Positions 20,403-30,213 of a DNA stretch of 64,000 nucleotides are shown here, piece by piece. This DNA comes from Clostridium sp. JN-9 (GTDB lineage: Bacteria > Bacillota > Clostridia > Clostridiales > Clostridiaceae): contig NZ_CP035280.1 in NCBI RefSeq assembly GCF_004103695.1, positions 620,001 through 684,000 of the forward strand. The letters are read 5' to 3'. A program made the translations under genes and the position numbers. Numbering within the stretch: the first letter of the stretch is position 1; each line of letters begins with the position of its first letter. The notes under the pieces were generated by a model. It was not told the DNA's origin and ran no database searches. It saw only the letters and a list, made by a program, of their open reading frames with translations.

Positions 20403-22376
20403 ATGGAGAACAAGGTTACCAAAGAAATATTTAATCCTATAGATGAAAATATAAAAAAGCTTGAAAGTCTATTTCCAGGGATAGTAAAAGATGGACAAGT
20501 TGATTTCGAAGCCTTAAAGCAGGAACTTGGTCAGTTTGAAGGGACAGGTAAGGAAAAGTATGAACTTACATGGCCTGGGAAAACACAGGCAAAACAGCTT
20601 GCAAACATAGATATAGTAGGTAAAACATTAAAATATGTACCAGAGGATAGCAAGAATCCAGAAACTACTAAGAATCTATACATTGAAGGAGATAATCTTG
20701 AGGTATTGAAGCTACTCAGAAATAGTTATTATGAAAAGGTAAAAATGATTTATATTGATCCACCTTATAATACAGGGAACGACTTTGTTTATAAAGATAA
20801 TTTTACAATGGAAGTTACTGAAAATGAGAAAATTGAAGGTAATATAGATGAAGAAGGTAACAGACTGATTAAAAATCAAGCGGGAAGTGGAAGGTTTCAT
20901 TCAAATTGGCTAAACATGATGTATCCACGTCTGAAAATTGCAAAAGATTTATTAAAAGACGATGGAGTAATATTTATTAGTATAGATGATAATGAAGTGC
21001 AGAATTTAAGAAAGATATGTGATGACATTTTTGATGAAAATAATTTTATTGCAAACATTGTAAGAAATACAAATAGTTCTAAAAATCAAAGTTTGTTTGT
21101 TTCTGTAAGCCATGATTATTGCTTAATATATGCTAAAAATATTAACGTTCTTCAAGTAAAGCATGCTGAAAATAAATGGTCTGTACCTAAAAATAATATT
21201 AATGAATATTTAAAAAAAGTAAGAGAACTTGAATCAATGGGGCTTTCAAAGGATGAAATAACTGAGGAATTAAAACAGTTAACTAAATACCCAAGGTTTG
21301 TTGACTTTACAAATTATTGGTACTTTGATGAAAGAGGATTATACAGGAAAGGCGATTTAGGTGGTGTAAAGAATGGAAATATGGAACGAATATTTAATCC
21401 TATAACAAATTCTTATGATCCTATACCACCAGGAGGATTTAGATATAGCAAAGAAAAAATGGACGAATTGATTAAAGATAATAGAATTCATTTCCACGAT
21501 GATGGTAGTTTACCGGTTATAAAGAGATACCTACATGAAAATATGAAACAACGCCCTAAATCAATAATGTCTGATGACCAACGCCCAGATTATTCTTTAT
21601 TAAAGGAATTTAATACACCCTTTGACAATCCCAAGCAATTGGCATTTATGAAGAGGATAATTAGTGTAAGTGATAAGGATGCAATAGTTTTGGATTTTTT
21701 TTCAGGATCAGCTACAACTGCCCATGCTGTTATGGAATTAAATATTGAAGAGATGGCTAATAGAAAATTTATAATGGTTCAAACTGATGAAGAAAAGTGT
21801 AGTGAGGGTAGTGAAGCCTACAAAGCGGGTTATAAAAATATTTGTGAAATTGGAAAAGAACGTATCCGCCGTGCAGGTGAAAAGATAAATCAAGATCTTA
21901 AGGATAAAGAAGGCATAGAAAACATTGATATTGGCTTTAAGGTATTTAAAGTAGCGGATACAAATATAAATTGGAAAGATAATTCATTTGAAAGAATAGA
22001 AGATTTATATACAAAGGGACTTTCAAAAGATGCTTTGGACTTCAATCCAGGTTTTACCGATATAGATGTAGTCTATGAAATAATGCTCCGTCACAGGGAT
22101 TTCCCTCTGACATCAAAGATTGAAAATCTATCAAACATTGGAGAGAGAACTTACATCTTTGCTGATGCAGTAGTTGTATGTTTAGAAGAAAAGATAACAA
22201 ATAAAATTGTTGATGGGATTGCAGCCATAGAGCCAAAGCCTATTAAAGTAATATTCCGTGACAGTGCCTTTGATGATGATATCTCCCTAAAGCTTAATAC
22301 AATGAACCGCCTTGATGCTCAGCTTAAAAAACATAACCAAGGAAAAGAACAGTCCTACAGAGTAGAATTTATTTAA
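20403..22376 (+). CDS. Type III restriction-modification methyltransferase (Mod)
   Basis: Adenine-N6 DNA methyltransferase of 657 aa. The catalytic DPPY motif (Asp119 to Tyr122, followed by NTGNDFVYKDNF) precedes the AdoMet motif DFFSGSATTAHAV (from Asp431). This is the beta-class order expected for type III Mod. The segment between them is the target-recognition domain. CAGGAGG precedes the ATG and the Res gene starts 20 bases after the stop. Mod both marks host DNA and gives sequence specificity to Res. The site cannot be predicted from sequence here. Confidence 0.95.
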   Translation: MENKVTKEIFNPIDENIKKLESLFPGIVKDGQVDFEALKQELGQFEGTGKEKYELTWPGKTQAKQLANIDIVGKTLKYVPEDSKNPETTKNLYIEGDNLEVLKLLRNSYYEKVKMIYIDPPYNTGNDFVYKDNFTMEVTENEKIEGNIDEEGNRLIKNQAGSGRFHSNWLNMMYPRLKIAKDLLKDDGVIFISIDDNEVQNLRKICDDIFDENNFIANIVRNTNSSKNQSLFVSVSHDYCLIYAKNINVLQVKHAENKWSVPKNNINEYLKKVRELESMGLSKDEITEELKQLTKYPRFVDFTNYWYFDERGLYRKGDLGGVKNGNMERIFNPITNSYDPIPPGGFRYSKEKMDELIKDNRIHFHDDGSLPVIKRYLHENMKQRPKSIMSDDQRPDYSLLKEFNTPFDNPKQLAFMKRIISVSDKDAIVLDFFSGSATTAHAVMELNIEEMANRKFIMVQTDEEKCSEGSEAYKAGYKNICEIGKERIRRAGEKINQDLKDKEGIENIDIGFKVFKVADTNINWKDNSFERIEDLYTKGLSKDALDFNPGFTDIDVVYEIMLRHRDFPLTSKIENLSNIGERTYIFADAVVVCLEEKITNKIVDGIAAIEPKPIKVIFRDSAFDDDISLKLNTMNRLDAQLKKHNQGKEQSYRVEFI

Positions 22377-22396
22377 GCTCAGGAGGGAGATAGAAT

Positions 22397-25300
22397 ATGA
22401 CACAAAAAATAGTATTTAATTTTGATGAAAATTTGGAATATCAGCGAAACGCTATAAATGCTGTGGTTGATCTTTTTAAAGGCCAGGACAGGGAGCTTGG
22501 GGATGTAATATACAGGGGTGCAACCCGTCATATAAAAAATCTTATAGAAAAGGATCCAGTAAGAAATAGGCTTGATATCGGACCAAGTATAATACTGAAT
22601 AATATGAGGGAAGTGCAAAATAACAATATGCTCTTTCCAAGTGATACATTTGATACAGGATATAACTTTACTGTAGAGATGGAAACCGGTACGGGAAAGA
22701 CCTATGTATATCTTCGTTCTATTTTAGAACTCTATGAAGATTATAATTTTATGAAGTTTATAATTGTTGTACCTACTGTCGCTATTAGAAAAGGTGTTGA
22801 AAAAAGTATAGAAATGCTAAAGGAACATTTTAAGACACTTTATCATGGTCTTGATATTTCAAAATATGCCTTTGTATATGATTCAGGTAACTCGGGAAAG
22901 CTTACGGATTTCGTCGAAGCGAGAGATTTAAGAATAGCTATAATGAATATACAATCCTTCAATAAGGATACAAACAAAATAAGAAAAGAAGATGAAACAG
23001 GCAAAGTACTTTGGGATTTACTAAAGTATGTAAATCCCATTGTTATTATAGATGAACCACAAAGACTTGAGGGAAGCAGTAAGAAAAAGAGTGCATCTTT
23101 AAGTGCAATTGAGGAGCTGAACCCTCTGTTTATATTGAGGTATTCAGCCACACATAAAAAGCTTTATAATCAAATTTATAAGCTGGACTCTTATCAGGCT
23201 TATAAGCAGGATTTAGTTAAAAAAATAGAAGTTAAAACAATATATAGCAGTATAAGTAAAGACTATAATTATGTTAGATATATAGAGTTTACTAAAGATT
23301 TAAAGGCAAAGGTAGAAATATTCTATAGTGAGCCTGGAGGCATTGTAAGGTTTAAGACATTTAATGTGTTAAAAAATGCATCCTTATTTGAACTGTCAGG
23401 GGGACTGCCTCAATATAAAAATATGATAGTGTTAGAAGATCCACATAAAATAAATGGTCTCAAGGTCGGCTTGGGTGATGATGTTCTCGTCCTCAAGGAA
23501 GGGCAGAATAACTATGATGTGGATGAGCTGGATTTGATTAGAATTCAAATAAGTCTAACAATACAAAAACACCTTGAAAAGCAGTTAAAAATACTTGAAA
23601 AAGGTTATAAGATAAAGGTTATTTCACTCTTCTTCATAGATGCTGTAAAAAACTTCAGAGACAGTGAATCAGCTGATGGCAGAGGGCTATATGCTAAAAT
23701 ATTCGATGAAGAATACTCAAAAATTATACTTGATCCAAGATACAATGAAGTCTTTAGAAAGTATCCTGAACTTTTTACCGATTATAAAAATGTTCAAGAG
23801 GTAAGAGAAGGGTATTTTGCCCGTGATAAGAAGAATAACGAGACAGAAGTAGACGGCTTTGATTGGTCTAAAGATGAATTGCAGATGAATAAGAAGGCCC
23901 AAGAAGATATAGAGAGAGGAATTCAGCTTATACTTGATAAGAAGGATGAGCTTATATCCTTCGATGAACCACTTGCATTTATATTCTCCCACTCAGCTCT
24001 TAGAGAAGGATGGGACAATCCAAATGTATTTCAGCTTTGTACACTAAAAAAGGGAAGTTCAGAAATAGCAAAGAAGCAGGAGATAGGACGTGGACTCAGA
24101 TTACCAGTAGATATACATGGTAACAGATGCTTTGATAAGGATGTAAATGTTCTAACTGTCATAGCCAATGATTACTATGACCATTTTGCAGAAGCACTAC
24201 AAAATGATTTTAGTAATGAAGCTGGTTTTAAGAAGGAAGAAGTAACTTATGATATAGTATACAGAACCCTTGAGGAAGCAGGTATGCCAAAGGAATTTAT
24301 TGTGGCAGAAACAGTAGAAGCTTTCAAGGTAGAATTAACTGAAGCCGGAATTATTAATCCAAAGAACAATGAACTTACTAAGAATGCAGCGGATATATTA
24401 TATTATGAATTTAAAAGTCCTGCTCTAAAAAACTTTGAAATAAAAATCAAAGAAAAATTTATAGATAATATGCAGAACAAAGGAAGCCGCAGGATTGAAA
24501 TCAAAAATGGCGATGAAGAACCTGTTGTTAATGGATACCACAGTTTTGTTACAGAATCAGAGTTTCAAAAACTATGGGTAGAACTCAAAAATCGTATAGT
24601 TAAGAGAACTATGTATCAAGTTAAAATTGATAACGAACAATTTATTAAAGAATGTATTGATGATTTAAATGAGAAATTAAGCTACAAGGCACTTAAAAGA
24701 GAATTTGAAGTAGCAACAGGTAAGGGAGATTATGATGAATCCAAGAAGTTTAAGTTTGATGATCCGGCTAAGATAAGCCTTGCTCTTGGTGACGAGGACA
24801 TTGAGATTATAAAGAGCGACTTTGAAATTACTAATTACCTTATGCATCACACAATGCTTCCAAGGAAGGCTTTGTTTAGGATTATTTCAGGCTTGAAAAA
24901 CAAGAAATTCCTCCAAAAACAAGCTGTTCTTGATGAGGTTATGAAGGCTATCTTAGATAAACTAACAGAGTTTAAGGCTAAAAATATTGACTATGAAGTT
25001 ATAGATGGATATCTCTTTGACGAAAGCACCATATTCTCTGTTGAAGAGATTGAAAGAAGTATGATTGACCATAAAAGAGCTTATAAAACAAATAGTGATC
25101 ATAAAAGGACACTTCATAAGTATATAAGGGTTGATAGTGATGGAGAATTTGAATTTGCAAGGAGTCTCGATGAAGACCCGGATGTACTGCTATTCACCAA
25201 GCTTAAAAAAGGTGGTATTGTCATTGACACACCTTATGGAAATTATTCACCTGATTGGGCTATTATCCATAAGGTAGATGATGCAAAAGCTAAACTTTAT

Positions 25301-25486
25301 TTTATAGTAGAAACAAAGTGTGATAAGGAAAAGAAGGACCTGACTCAGGTTGAATATGCTAAAATCAATTGTGCAAAGAAGCATTTTGCTAAGATTTCAC
25401 AAGATATTACCTTTGATTGGGTTAACAGCTATAATAAGTTTAAAGAATTGGTGCAGAAAGATATCTTAAGAAGAAGGAGCAGTTAA
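22397..25486 (+). CDS. Type III restriction endonuclease subunit (Res)
   Basis: ATP-dependent restriction subunit of 1029 aa. Walker A is in METGTGKTY (about residue 100), motif II is IIDEPQRLEG, motif III SATHKK, and the late helicase motif is AKKQEIGRGLRLPVD. The C-terminal nuclease has the PD-(D/E)xK pattern: YSPDWAI followed by FIVETKCDK. AGGAGGGAG precedes the ATG. With Mod it cleaves DNA carrying unmethylated sites after translocation or sliding. The frame is intact, so the enzyme is probably functional. Confidence 0.95.
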   Translation: MTQKIVFNFDENLEYQRNAINAVVDLFKGQDRELGDVIYRGATRHIKNLIEKDPVRNRLDIGPSIILNNMREVQNNNMLFPSDTFDTGYNFTVEMETGTGKTYVYLRSILELYEDYNFMKFIIVVPTVAIRKGVEKSIEMLKEHFKTLYHGLDISKYAFVYDSGNSGKLTDFVEARDLRIAIMNIQSFNKDTNKIRKEDETGKVLWDLLKYVNPIVIIDEPQRLEGSSKKKSASLSAIEELNPLFILRYSATHKKLYNQIYKLDSYQAYKQDLVKKIEVKTIYSSISKDYNYVRYIEFTKDLKAKVEIFYSEPGGIVRFKTFNVLKNASLFELSGGLPQYKNMIVLEDPHKINGLKVGLGDDVLVLKEGQNNYDVDELDLIRIQISLTIQKHLEKQLKILEKGYKIKVISLFFIDAVKNFRDSESADGRGLYAKIFDEEYSKIILDPRYNEVFRKYPELFTDYKNVQEVREGYFARDKKNNETEVDGFDWSKDELQMNKKAQEDIERGIQLILDKKDELISFDEPLAFIFSHSALREGWDNPNVFQLCTLKKGSSEIAKKQEIGRGLRLPVDIHGNRCFDKDVNVLTVIANDYYDHFAEALQNDFSNEAGFKKEEVTYDIVYRTLEEAGMPKEFIVAETVEAFKVELTEAGIINPKNNELTKNAADILYYEFKSPALKNFEIKIKEKFIDNMQNKGSRRIEIKNGDEEPVVNGYHSFVTESEFQKLWVELKNRIVKRTMYQVKIDNEQFIKECIDDLNEKLSYKALKREFEVATGKGDYDESKKFKFDDPAKISLALGDEDIEIIKSDFEITNYLMHHTMLPRKALFRIISGLKNKKFLQKQAVLDEVMKAILDKLTEFKAKNIDYEVIDGYLFDESTIFSVEEIERSMIDHKRAYKTNSDHKRTLHKYIRVDSDGEFEFARSLDEDPDVLLFTKLKKGGIVIDTPYGNYSPDWAIIHKVDDAKAKLYFIVETKCDKEKKDLTQVEYAKINCAKKHFAKISQDITFDWVNSYNKFKELVQKDILRRRSS

Positions 25487-25637
25487 CTTAGATATAATTT
25501 AAATGTACAGGCTCTTATATTTTATATAAAGATATTGTGTATATGTATAATTTATAATATTTTATATTAATTTATAATAGTTTATTGTAAAAAAACACTT
25601 AAAGGTGTATATTATATATAAGAAGAGGTAATAATGC

Positions 25638-25970
25638 ATGATAGAACAACTAGCTGAGAAGATGATTCGCAAAAAAGTCAGTGAGGGAGATTTTGATATT
25701 ACTGACCATGCTTTTGAAAGGATGTCAGAACGTGAAATCGACATTGATAAGGTTTTAGATTGTATCATAAAAGGGAAAACTATAGAGTTTCAAACTGATA
25801 GAAGAACTAATGATATAAAAGTTTTATTTCAGGAAGCAATAGCTAATGAGCCAGAGGTATATACCGTTGTTGCTGCCTTAGAGACTCCTTTAATTATAAC
25901 GGTATGCAGGACAAAAGAAGAAGTTTGGGAATCTATTGATAATGTTCTGCGAAGAAGGGAGAGATATTAA
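25638..25970 (+). CDS. DUF4258 protein, probable toxin of a toxin-antitoxin pair
   Basis: 110-aa protein with the DUF4258 pattern: DITDHAFERMSEREIDIDKVLDCI near residue 20 and a C-terminal basic end. DUF4258 proteins have a compact RelE-like fold in current family descriptions. The stop is 2 bases from the start of a YgiT-type zinc-finger protein with an excisionase-like helix-turn-helix, which is the usual partner. GAAGAGG lies upstream of the ATG. A toxin role, probably RNA cleavage, is inferred from family and pairing. Confidence 0.75.
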   Translation: MIEQLAEKMIRKKVSEGDFDITDHAFERMSEREIDIDKVLDCIIKGKTIEFQTDRRTNDIKVLFQEAIANEPEVYTVVAALETPLIITVCRTKEEVWESIDNVLRRRERY

Positions 25971-25972
25971 TT

Positions 25973-26416
25973 ATGAGTAAGAAGTGTTATATTTGCAATA
26001 CTGAGATGGAGAAAAAAACCACATCTATAAATACTGGATGGGGAAATTATAAGTTAACTGTAGATGGAGTTAGTGCATATGTATGCCCACAATGCGGCGA
26101 GGTAACAATCGAAGGAAAAGATGCTGTTATGCTGCAAAAGCTAAGTAAAAGCTTAGTGGATGTAGATAAAAACCAAAAGCCTGATGTTTTGAATTTAACT
26201 GAAGTAGCAGATTTATTAAGAGTTAGCAATCAAACAATATATAATATGATAAGAGATGGCAGACTAAAAGCTCATAAATTCGGAAGAGAGTGGAGATTCA
26301 TTAGAAAGGATATAGAATCCTTTATGGGTGGAGAAGAAGCATATGGCATAGCTGCAAGGGGAAAAACAGGAGAGTTAGATGAAAAGGATGCTAAAATAAT
26401 ATCTAAGTATCTGTAA
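25973..26416 (+). CDS. YgiT-type zinc-finger antitoxin with excisionase-like HTH
   Basis: 147-aa protein. The N-terminal zinc finger has CYICNTEM and YVCPQCGEV (two CxxC pairs), as in MqsA/YgiT antitoxins. A helix-turn-helix of the excisionase family follows (LTEVADLLRVSNQTIYNMIRDG, about residues 73-95, then AHKFGREWRF). It is translated just after the DUF4258 gene. It probably neutralises the toxin with its zinc domain and represses the pair with its DNA-binding domain. The order toxin first is like mqsRA. Confidence 0.8.
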   Translation: MSKKCYICNTEMEKKTTSINTGWGNYKLTVDGVSAYVCPQCGEVTIEGKDAVMLQKLSKSLVDVDKNQKPDVLNLTEVADLLRVSNQTIYNMIRDGRLKAHKFGREWRFIRKDIESFMGGEEAYGIAARGKTGELDEKDAKIISKYL

Positions 26417-26422
26417 CTGTGA

Positions 26423-27211
26423 ATGTATCTATATGAAAATAATCCTGAGCTTTATGCTCGGGATATTCTTTTATCCTTAAATTTAACTCCTCCTGTAGAT
26501 ATTTTTAAAGTATGTGAAACCTATGATTTAAAGGTGAATTATGAAAATATTAAATCTGCCGAAGCTCTTTTGATTGTTTCAAAAGGGAAAAAGAACATAA
26601 TTATAAATAATAGAAAAATATTATATATTCCAAGGCAAAGGTTCTCAATTGCTCATGAGGTGGGACACTTTTTTATCCCTTGGCATAGCAATATGTGTAC
26701 CTGATCTAATATTGGCGACTTTAGCTCAGATAACTTAGAGGAAAATCAAGCAGATATTTTTGCAGCAGAGCTATTAATACCTACAAACATATTGCTTCCT
26801 AAAATCGAAAACAAGGTTATTACCTTAGAGTTAATAAAGGGGTTGGCTCAGGAATTTAATGTATCATTAGGGGCAATGACAAGAAAAGTAATATCAATAA
26901 CTCAAGATAAGGTTATTGCAATAGTGTATTATAGTAATGGAACAAAGATAGTTCAAGCAAAGTCATCAAGCTTTGACTTTAACTTGAAACCTGGAATAAT
27001 AAAGGGATCAGCCGCCAAAGAGCTTCTGAATAATAGATATAGCAATGAAACTGTTAAAAGAATTTTAAGATGTGATGTATGGTTTCAGGAGAATAGTGAT
27101 GATTTTGAAATAGTAGAAGAGTCATTATATCAGCCAAATTTTAGCAGGGTATTTACAATTTTAAGAATTGCAAACGATATGGATTATATGGAAGCTTATT
27201 TTGATATTTAA
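26423..27211 (+). pseudogene. ImmA/IrrE metallo-endopeptidase gene with an in-frame stop
   Basis: A 263-codon frame encoding a zinc peptidase of the ImmA/IrrE (COG2856) family. The catalytic motif HEVGHFF lies near residue 80, and the downstream helix EENQADIFAAELLIP supplies the third ligand region. A TGA at 26702-26704 interrupts the same frame 20 bases after that motif, and the frame continues intact to 27211. Unless the stop is read through, only a 93-residue fragment and a possible 139-residue restart are made. Proteins of this family cleave repressors or act in toxin-antitoxin systems. It begins 6 bases after the antitoxin gene. Confidence 0.8.
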
Positions 27212-27277
27212 ATATGCATTAAAATATAGGATAGTCTTAGAATTGGCTGTATGTCGGAATTGACATCGGATGCTGCT

Positions 27278-27314
27278 AGAGAGACACTTATGTGAAGTGT
27301 TTCTCTATTTTTTT
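27278..27314 (+). terminator. Terminator at the end of the accessory island
   Basis: AGAGAGACACTT pairs with AAGTGTTTCTCT (one G-T pair) around ATGTG, followed by a T-run. Confidence 0.85.
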
Positions 27315-27405
27315 AACAGAAATGTTTTTTGATATGGGAGGCTTTAACTTATGTTATAATATCATAAAAGCGAAAGTATAAAATTTAAGATTGGAGTTAT
27401 TCATT

Positions 27406-28413
27406 ATGAGAATTGAAGCATCCATGGAAGAATGGAGAGATTTATACCAGGTTGCAATAAAGCTTAAGAAATTGAAACCTTGGGAGGACTTATGGGATAT
27501 GGATCTAATAACCATACTGCCTCTTGGAAAAGATGAGCCTTGTATATGCAGTGTCATGGGCAAAGGCGGAGAGTTTTACGGTATAGGCATATATATAGGT
27601 GGTAAGGCCATAAATGATTTTTTTACCATAGCAGATAATAATGATATTCCTCAGAATCAATTGATACGTTATCAAAATAATATTATGTGTAATTTTGGCA
27701 GCAGAGATGAACTGACAAAAAAAGAATTAAACATAATAAAGGAATTAGGGCTTAAATTTAGGGGAAAGAATGATTGGGTTTACTTTAGGGTGTATGAGAA
27801 AGGCTATGCTCCATATATGCCCGATAAAAATGAAGTGCTGGAAATTACAGATATTTTAAAACATTTATACATGGCAATAAAGTCATTGCATAATGGACTA
27901 AAAGTTGATTTTGAAAACGGTAAAACTTTAATGCGCTGTTTTCATAAGGAAAGCAACTTATGGCTGAATTACGAAATGCCTTTGTTAATACCTCATATTC
28001 ACTATGCAGTACCAGTATTAGAAGATCAGTTACTAATGAAGAGATTGAAAAATAAAGCTAAGAATAACTCTGTATTGGAATTGGATATAGCATACTTAAA
28101 TTCAGTTATAAATGACAAAAGTTATGATAAGCCAATTATTCCAAGGCTATGTATTTTAGCGGATAAGAGAAGCGGTATGCTGTTATCACAAAACATGGTA
28201 GCACCGGAAGATGATGAAATTGATGCAATGTTTGGAGCTGTAATAAATTATATTCTTCAGGCTGGAAGGCCTAAAAGAATTGTTGTAAGGGATAAGTATT
28301 CTTCAAGCATTATAGCTGATTTGTGCAAGCAAACTGGAATAGATGTGGTGGAATCAGGAAAGCTGCCAGCAATAGATGATTTTGTGGAAGCTTTTTATGA
28401 ATACAGGAATTAA
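27406..28413 (+). CDS. DUF7309/DUF6930-like protein of unknown function
   Basis: 335-aa soluble protein. The start is set at the ATG with TTGGAG upstream; an upstream TTG is less likely. The N-terminal half has PWEDLWDMD and CSVMGKGGEFYGIGIYIGG, and the C-terminal half has RPKRIVVRDKYSSSIIADLCKQTGI, a pattern I associate with the DUF7309 and DUF6930 domains found in Firmicutes. No catalytic motif, signal or membrane segment is visible. It appears monocistronic. Function unknown. Confidence 0.6.
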   Translation: MRIEASMEEWRDLYQVAIKLKKLKPWEDLWDMDLITILPLGKDEPCICSVMGKGGEFYGIGIYIGGKAINDFFTIADNNDIPQNQLIRYQNNIMCNFGSRDELTKKELNIIKELGLKFRGKNDWVYFRVYEKGYAPYMPDKNEVLEITDILKHLYMAIKSLHNGLKVDFENGKTLMRCFHKESNLWLNYEMPLLIPHIHYAVPVLEDQLLMKRLKNKAKNNSVLELDIAYLNSVINDKSYDKPIIPRLCILADKRSGMLLSQNMVAPEDDEIDAMFGAVINYILQAGRPKRIVVRDKYSSSIIADLCKQTGIDVVESGKLPAIDDFVEAFYEYRN

Positions 28414-28423
28414 ATACTATATA

Positions 28424-28452
28424 TTGACATTGATTTTTTAGGATGATATAAT
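28424..28452 (+). promoter_or_regulatory. Strong sigma-A promoter of the zinc-ribbon gene
   Basis: TTGACA, 17 bases, TATAAT: both hexamers match consensus exactly. The predicted start lies near 28459, giving a leader of about 100 bases. Confidence 0.9.
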
Positions 28453-28469
28453 ATTTTCGTAATAAGAGA

Positions 28470-28549
28470 GATTTAACCTAATACAAACTTTAGTCCTCCT
28501 TAGGGGATGCGGTAATATGAATTAGTTAAATCCCTGATAAATAGGAGGG
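28470..28549 (+). promoter_or_regulatory. Structured 5' leader with anti-Shine-Dalgarno
   Basis: GATTTAACCTAAT (28470-28482) pairs with ATTAGTTAAATC (28521-28532) with one bulge. CCTCC at 28495-28499 is complementary to the ribosome site AGGAGGG at 28543-28549. The two pairings could be alternative states. It behaves like a candidate translational riboswitch or RNA thermometer; I do not recognise a named class. Confidence 0.5.
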
Positions 28550-28557
28550 TCTATAAA

Positions 28558-28725
28558 ATGGCTGATAAGACAATAGTATGTAAAGATTGTGGAAAAGAGT
28601 TCGTATTCACAGAAGGAGAACAGGAATTTTACAAAGAAAAAGGATTTGAAAATGATCCAGTAAGATGCCCAGAATGCAGAAAAGCAAGAAAAGCTGAAAA
28701 GAATAACAGAGGCTTCAGAAGATAA
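28558..28725 (+). CDS. Small zinc-ribbon protein
   Basis: 55-aa protein with two CxxC pairs (CKDC near residue 8, CPEC near residue 37) and a basic tail rich in Arg and Lys. It matches the probable zinc-ribbon (zf-trcl) family of small bacterial proteins. ATAGGAGGG lies upstream. A consensus promoter and a structured leader precede it and a strong terminator follows, so it is a highly expressed single-gene unit. The basic tail suggests nucleic-acid or ribosome binding, which is inference. Confidence 0.85.
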   Translation: MADKTIVCKDCGKEFVFTEGEQEFYKEKGFENDPVRCPECRKARKAEKNNRGFRR

Positions 28726-28738
28726 TTTAGGGTACTAT

Positions 28739-28769
28739 AAGATCGCTGAGAATTTCAGTGATCTTTTTT
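28739..28769 (+). terminator. Terminator after the zinc-ribbon gene
   Basis: AAGATCGCTGA pairs with TCAGTGATCTT, followed by T residues. Confidence 0.9.
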
Positions 28770-28860
28770 GTTGCTCTAAATTCTCGGAAACTTGATTTAT
28801 TTTTATAAATAGTCTAAAATTCAAATAGGATATTTTTATTAAAAGTTTGGAGGAGATATT

Positions 28861-30210
28861 ATGTCAAAAGCATTAAGCTTGGACTTATCAAAGACAAAAC
28901 CTTACCTATCTGAACAGGAAATTACAAATTTACAGCCAATAGTTTCAGCAGCAGACAAGATGCTGAAAAACAAAACTGGTGCAGGCAACAAGTTTCTTGG
29001 ATGGATAGACCTGCCAATTAATTATAATAAAGAAGAATTCAATAGAATTAAGGCAGCAGCTAAAAGAATAAGAGAAAATTCAGATGCTTTAATTGTTATA
29101 GGAATAGGCGGATCATATTTAGGATCCAGAGCAGCTATAGAAATGTTAACTGATACATTTCATAATTGTCTGCCAAAAAATAAAAGAAAAAGCCCATTAG
29201 TATTTTTCGTTGGGAATAATATTAGTTCTACATATATGAGAGATTTATTAAATACAATTGAGGGTATGGACATATCTGTAAATGTCATATCAAAGTCAGG
29301 AACAACTATGGAACCTGCACTGGCTTTTAGAATATTTAGAGAATATATGGAAAAGAAATATGGTAAAGCTGAAGCAAAGAAAAGAATATTTGCTACAACA
29401 GACAAAGCAAAGGGAGCACTTAAAACATTAGCTGACGCAGAAGGATATGAAACATTTGTTATTCCAGATGATGTTGGAGGAAGATTTTCAGTACTTACTC
29501 CAGTTGGACTGCTTCCAATAGCCGCAGCAGGAATTGATATTGATGAAATAATGAAAGGTGCTGCAGAGGCAAGAGAAAAATATAGTTCTGATGATTTGAA
29601 TAAAAACGATGCTTATAAGTATGCAGTAGCTAGAAATTCTTTATACAGAAAAGGAAAAACTATAGAAATGGCTGTTAATTTTGAGCCATGTATGCATTAT
29701 TTCGGTGAATGGTGGAAACAGTTATATGGAGAAAGCGAAGGAAAGGATAACAAGGGCATCTTCCCTGCAGCTGCAGACTTCTCCACTGATTTGCATTCTA
29801 TGGGTCAATATATTCAGCAGGGTTTAAGAAACATCTTTGAAACATTTATAAATGTTGAAAACCCAAGAAAAGATATGACCGTTGAAAAAGACAAAGATAA
29901 TCTTGATGGCTTAAACTATTTAGCTTCAAACACATTTGATTTTATAAATAAGCAGGCATTCAGGGGTACTGTTTTAGCACATAATGATGGCGGAGTACCT
30001 GGAATAATAGTAAATGTACCTGAATTAACAGCATTTTATTTTGGATATTTAGTTTATTTCTTTGAAATGGCTTGTGGATTAAGCGGATATTTACTTGGTG
30101 TAAATCCATTTGATCAACCAGGTGTGGAAGCATATAAAAAGAATATGTTTGCTTTACTAGGGAGACCAGGCTTCGAGGATATGAAGGCAAAATTAGAAGA
30201 AAGACTGTAA
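28861..30210 (+). CDS. pgi: Glucose-6-phosphate isomerase
   Basis: Interconverts glucose 6-phosphate and fructose 6-phosphate; 449 aa, the compact Firmicute form. Signatures: [18 protein letters not shown], the SIS-type sugar-phosphate site [17 protein letters not shown], and [13 protein letters not shown]. The catalytic Glu region is [23 protein letters not shown] precedes the ATG. A YaiI/YqxD gene starts 3 bases after the stop and is likely co-transcribed. Confidence 0.96.
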   Translation: MSKALSLDLSKTKPYLSEQEITNLQPIVSAADKMLKNKTGAGNKFLGWIDLPINYNKEEFNRIKAAAKRIRENSDALIVIGIGGSYLGSRAAIEMLTDTFHNCLPKNKRKSPLVFFVGNNISSTYMRDLLNTIEGMDISVNVISKSGTTMEPALAFRIFREYMEKKYGKAEAKKRIFATTDKAKGALKTLADAEGYETFVIPDDVGGRFSVLTPVGLLPIAAAGIDIDEIMKGAAEAREKYSSDDLNKNDAYKYAVARNSLYRKGKTIEMAVNFEPCMHYFGEWWKQLYGESEGKDNKGIFPAAADFSTDLHSMGQYIQQGLRNIFETFINVENPRKDMTVEKDKDNLDGLNYLASNTFDFINKQAFRGTVLAHNDGGVPGIIVNVPELTAFYFGYLVYFFEMACGLSGYLLGVNPFDQPGVEAYKKNMFALLGRPGFEDMKAKLEERL

Positions 30211-30213
30211 GAT

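Noticed and set aside
16473-25486. DISARM or BREX defence system
   Set aside because: The helicase and methylase recall parts of DISARM, but drmA, drmB and drmC are absent, as are the BREX genes pglZ and brxC; Mod and Res fit type III R-M.
26702-26704. Selenocysteine at the TGA of the ImmA/IrrE gene
   Set aside because: No convincing SECIS hairpin follows, and the family is not known to use selenocysteine; a nonsense mutation is simpler.
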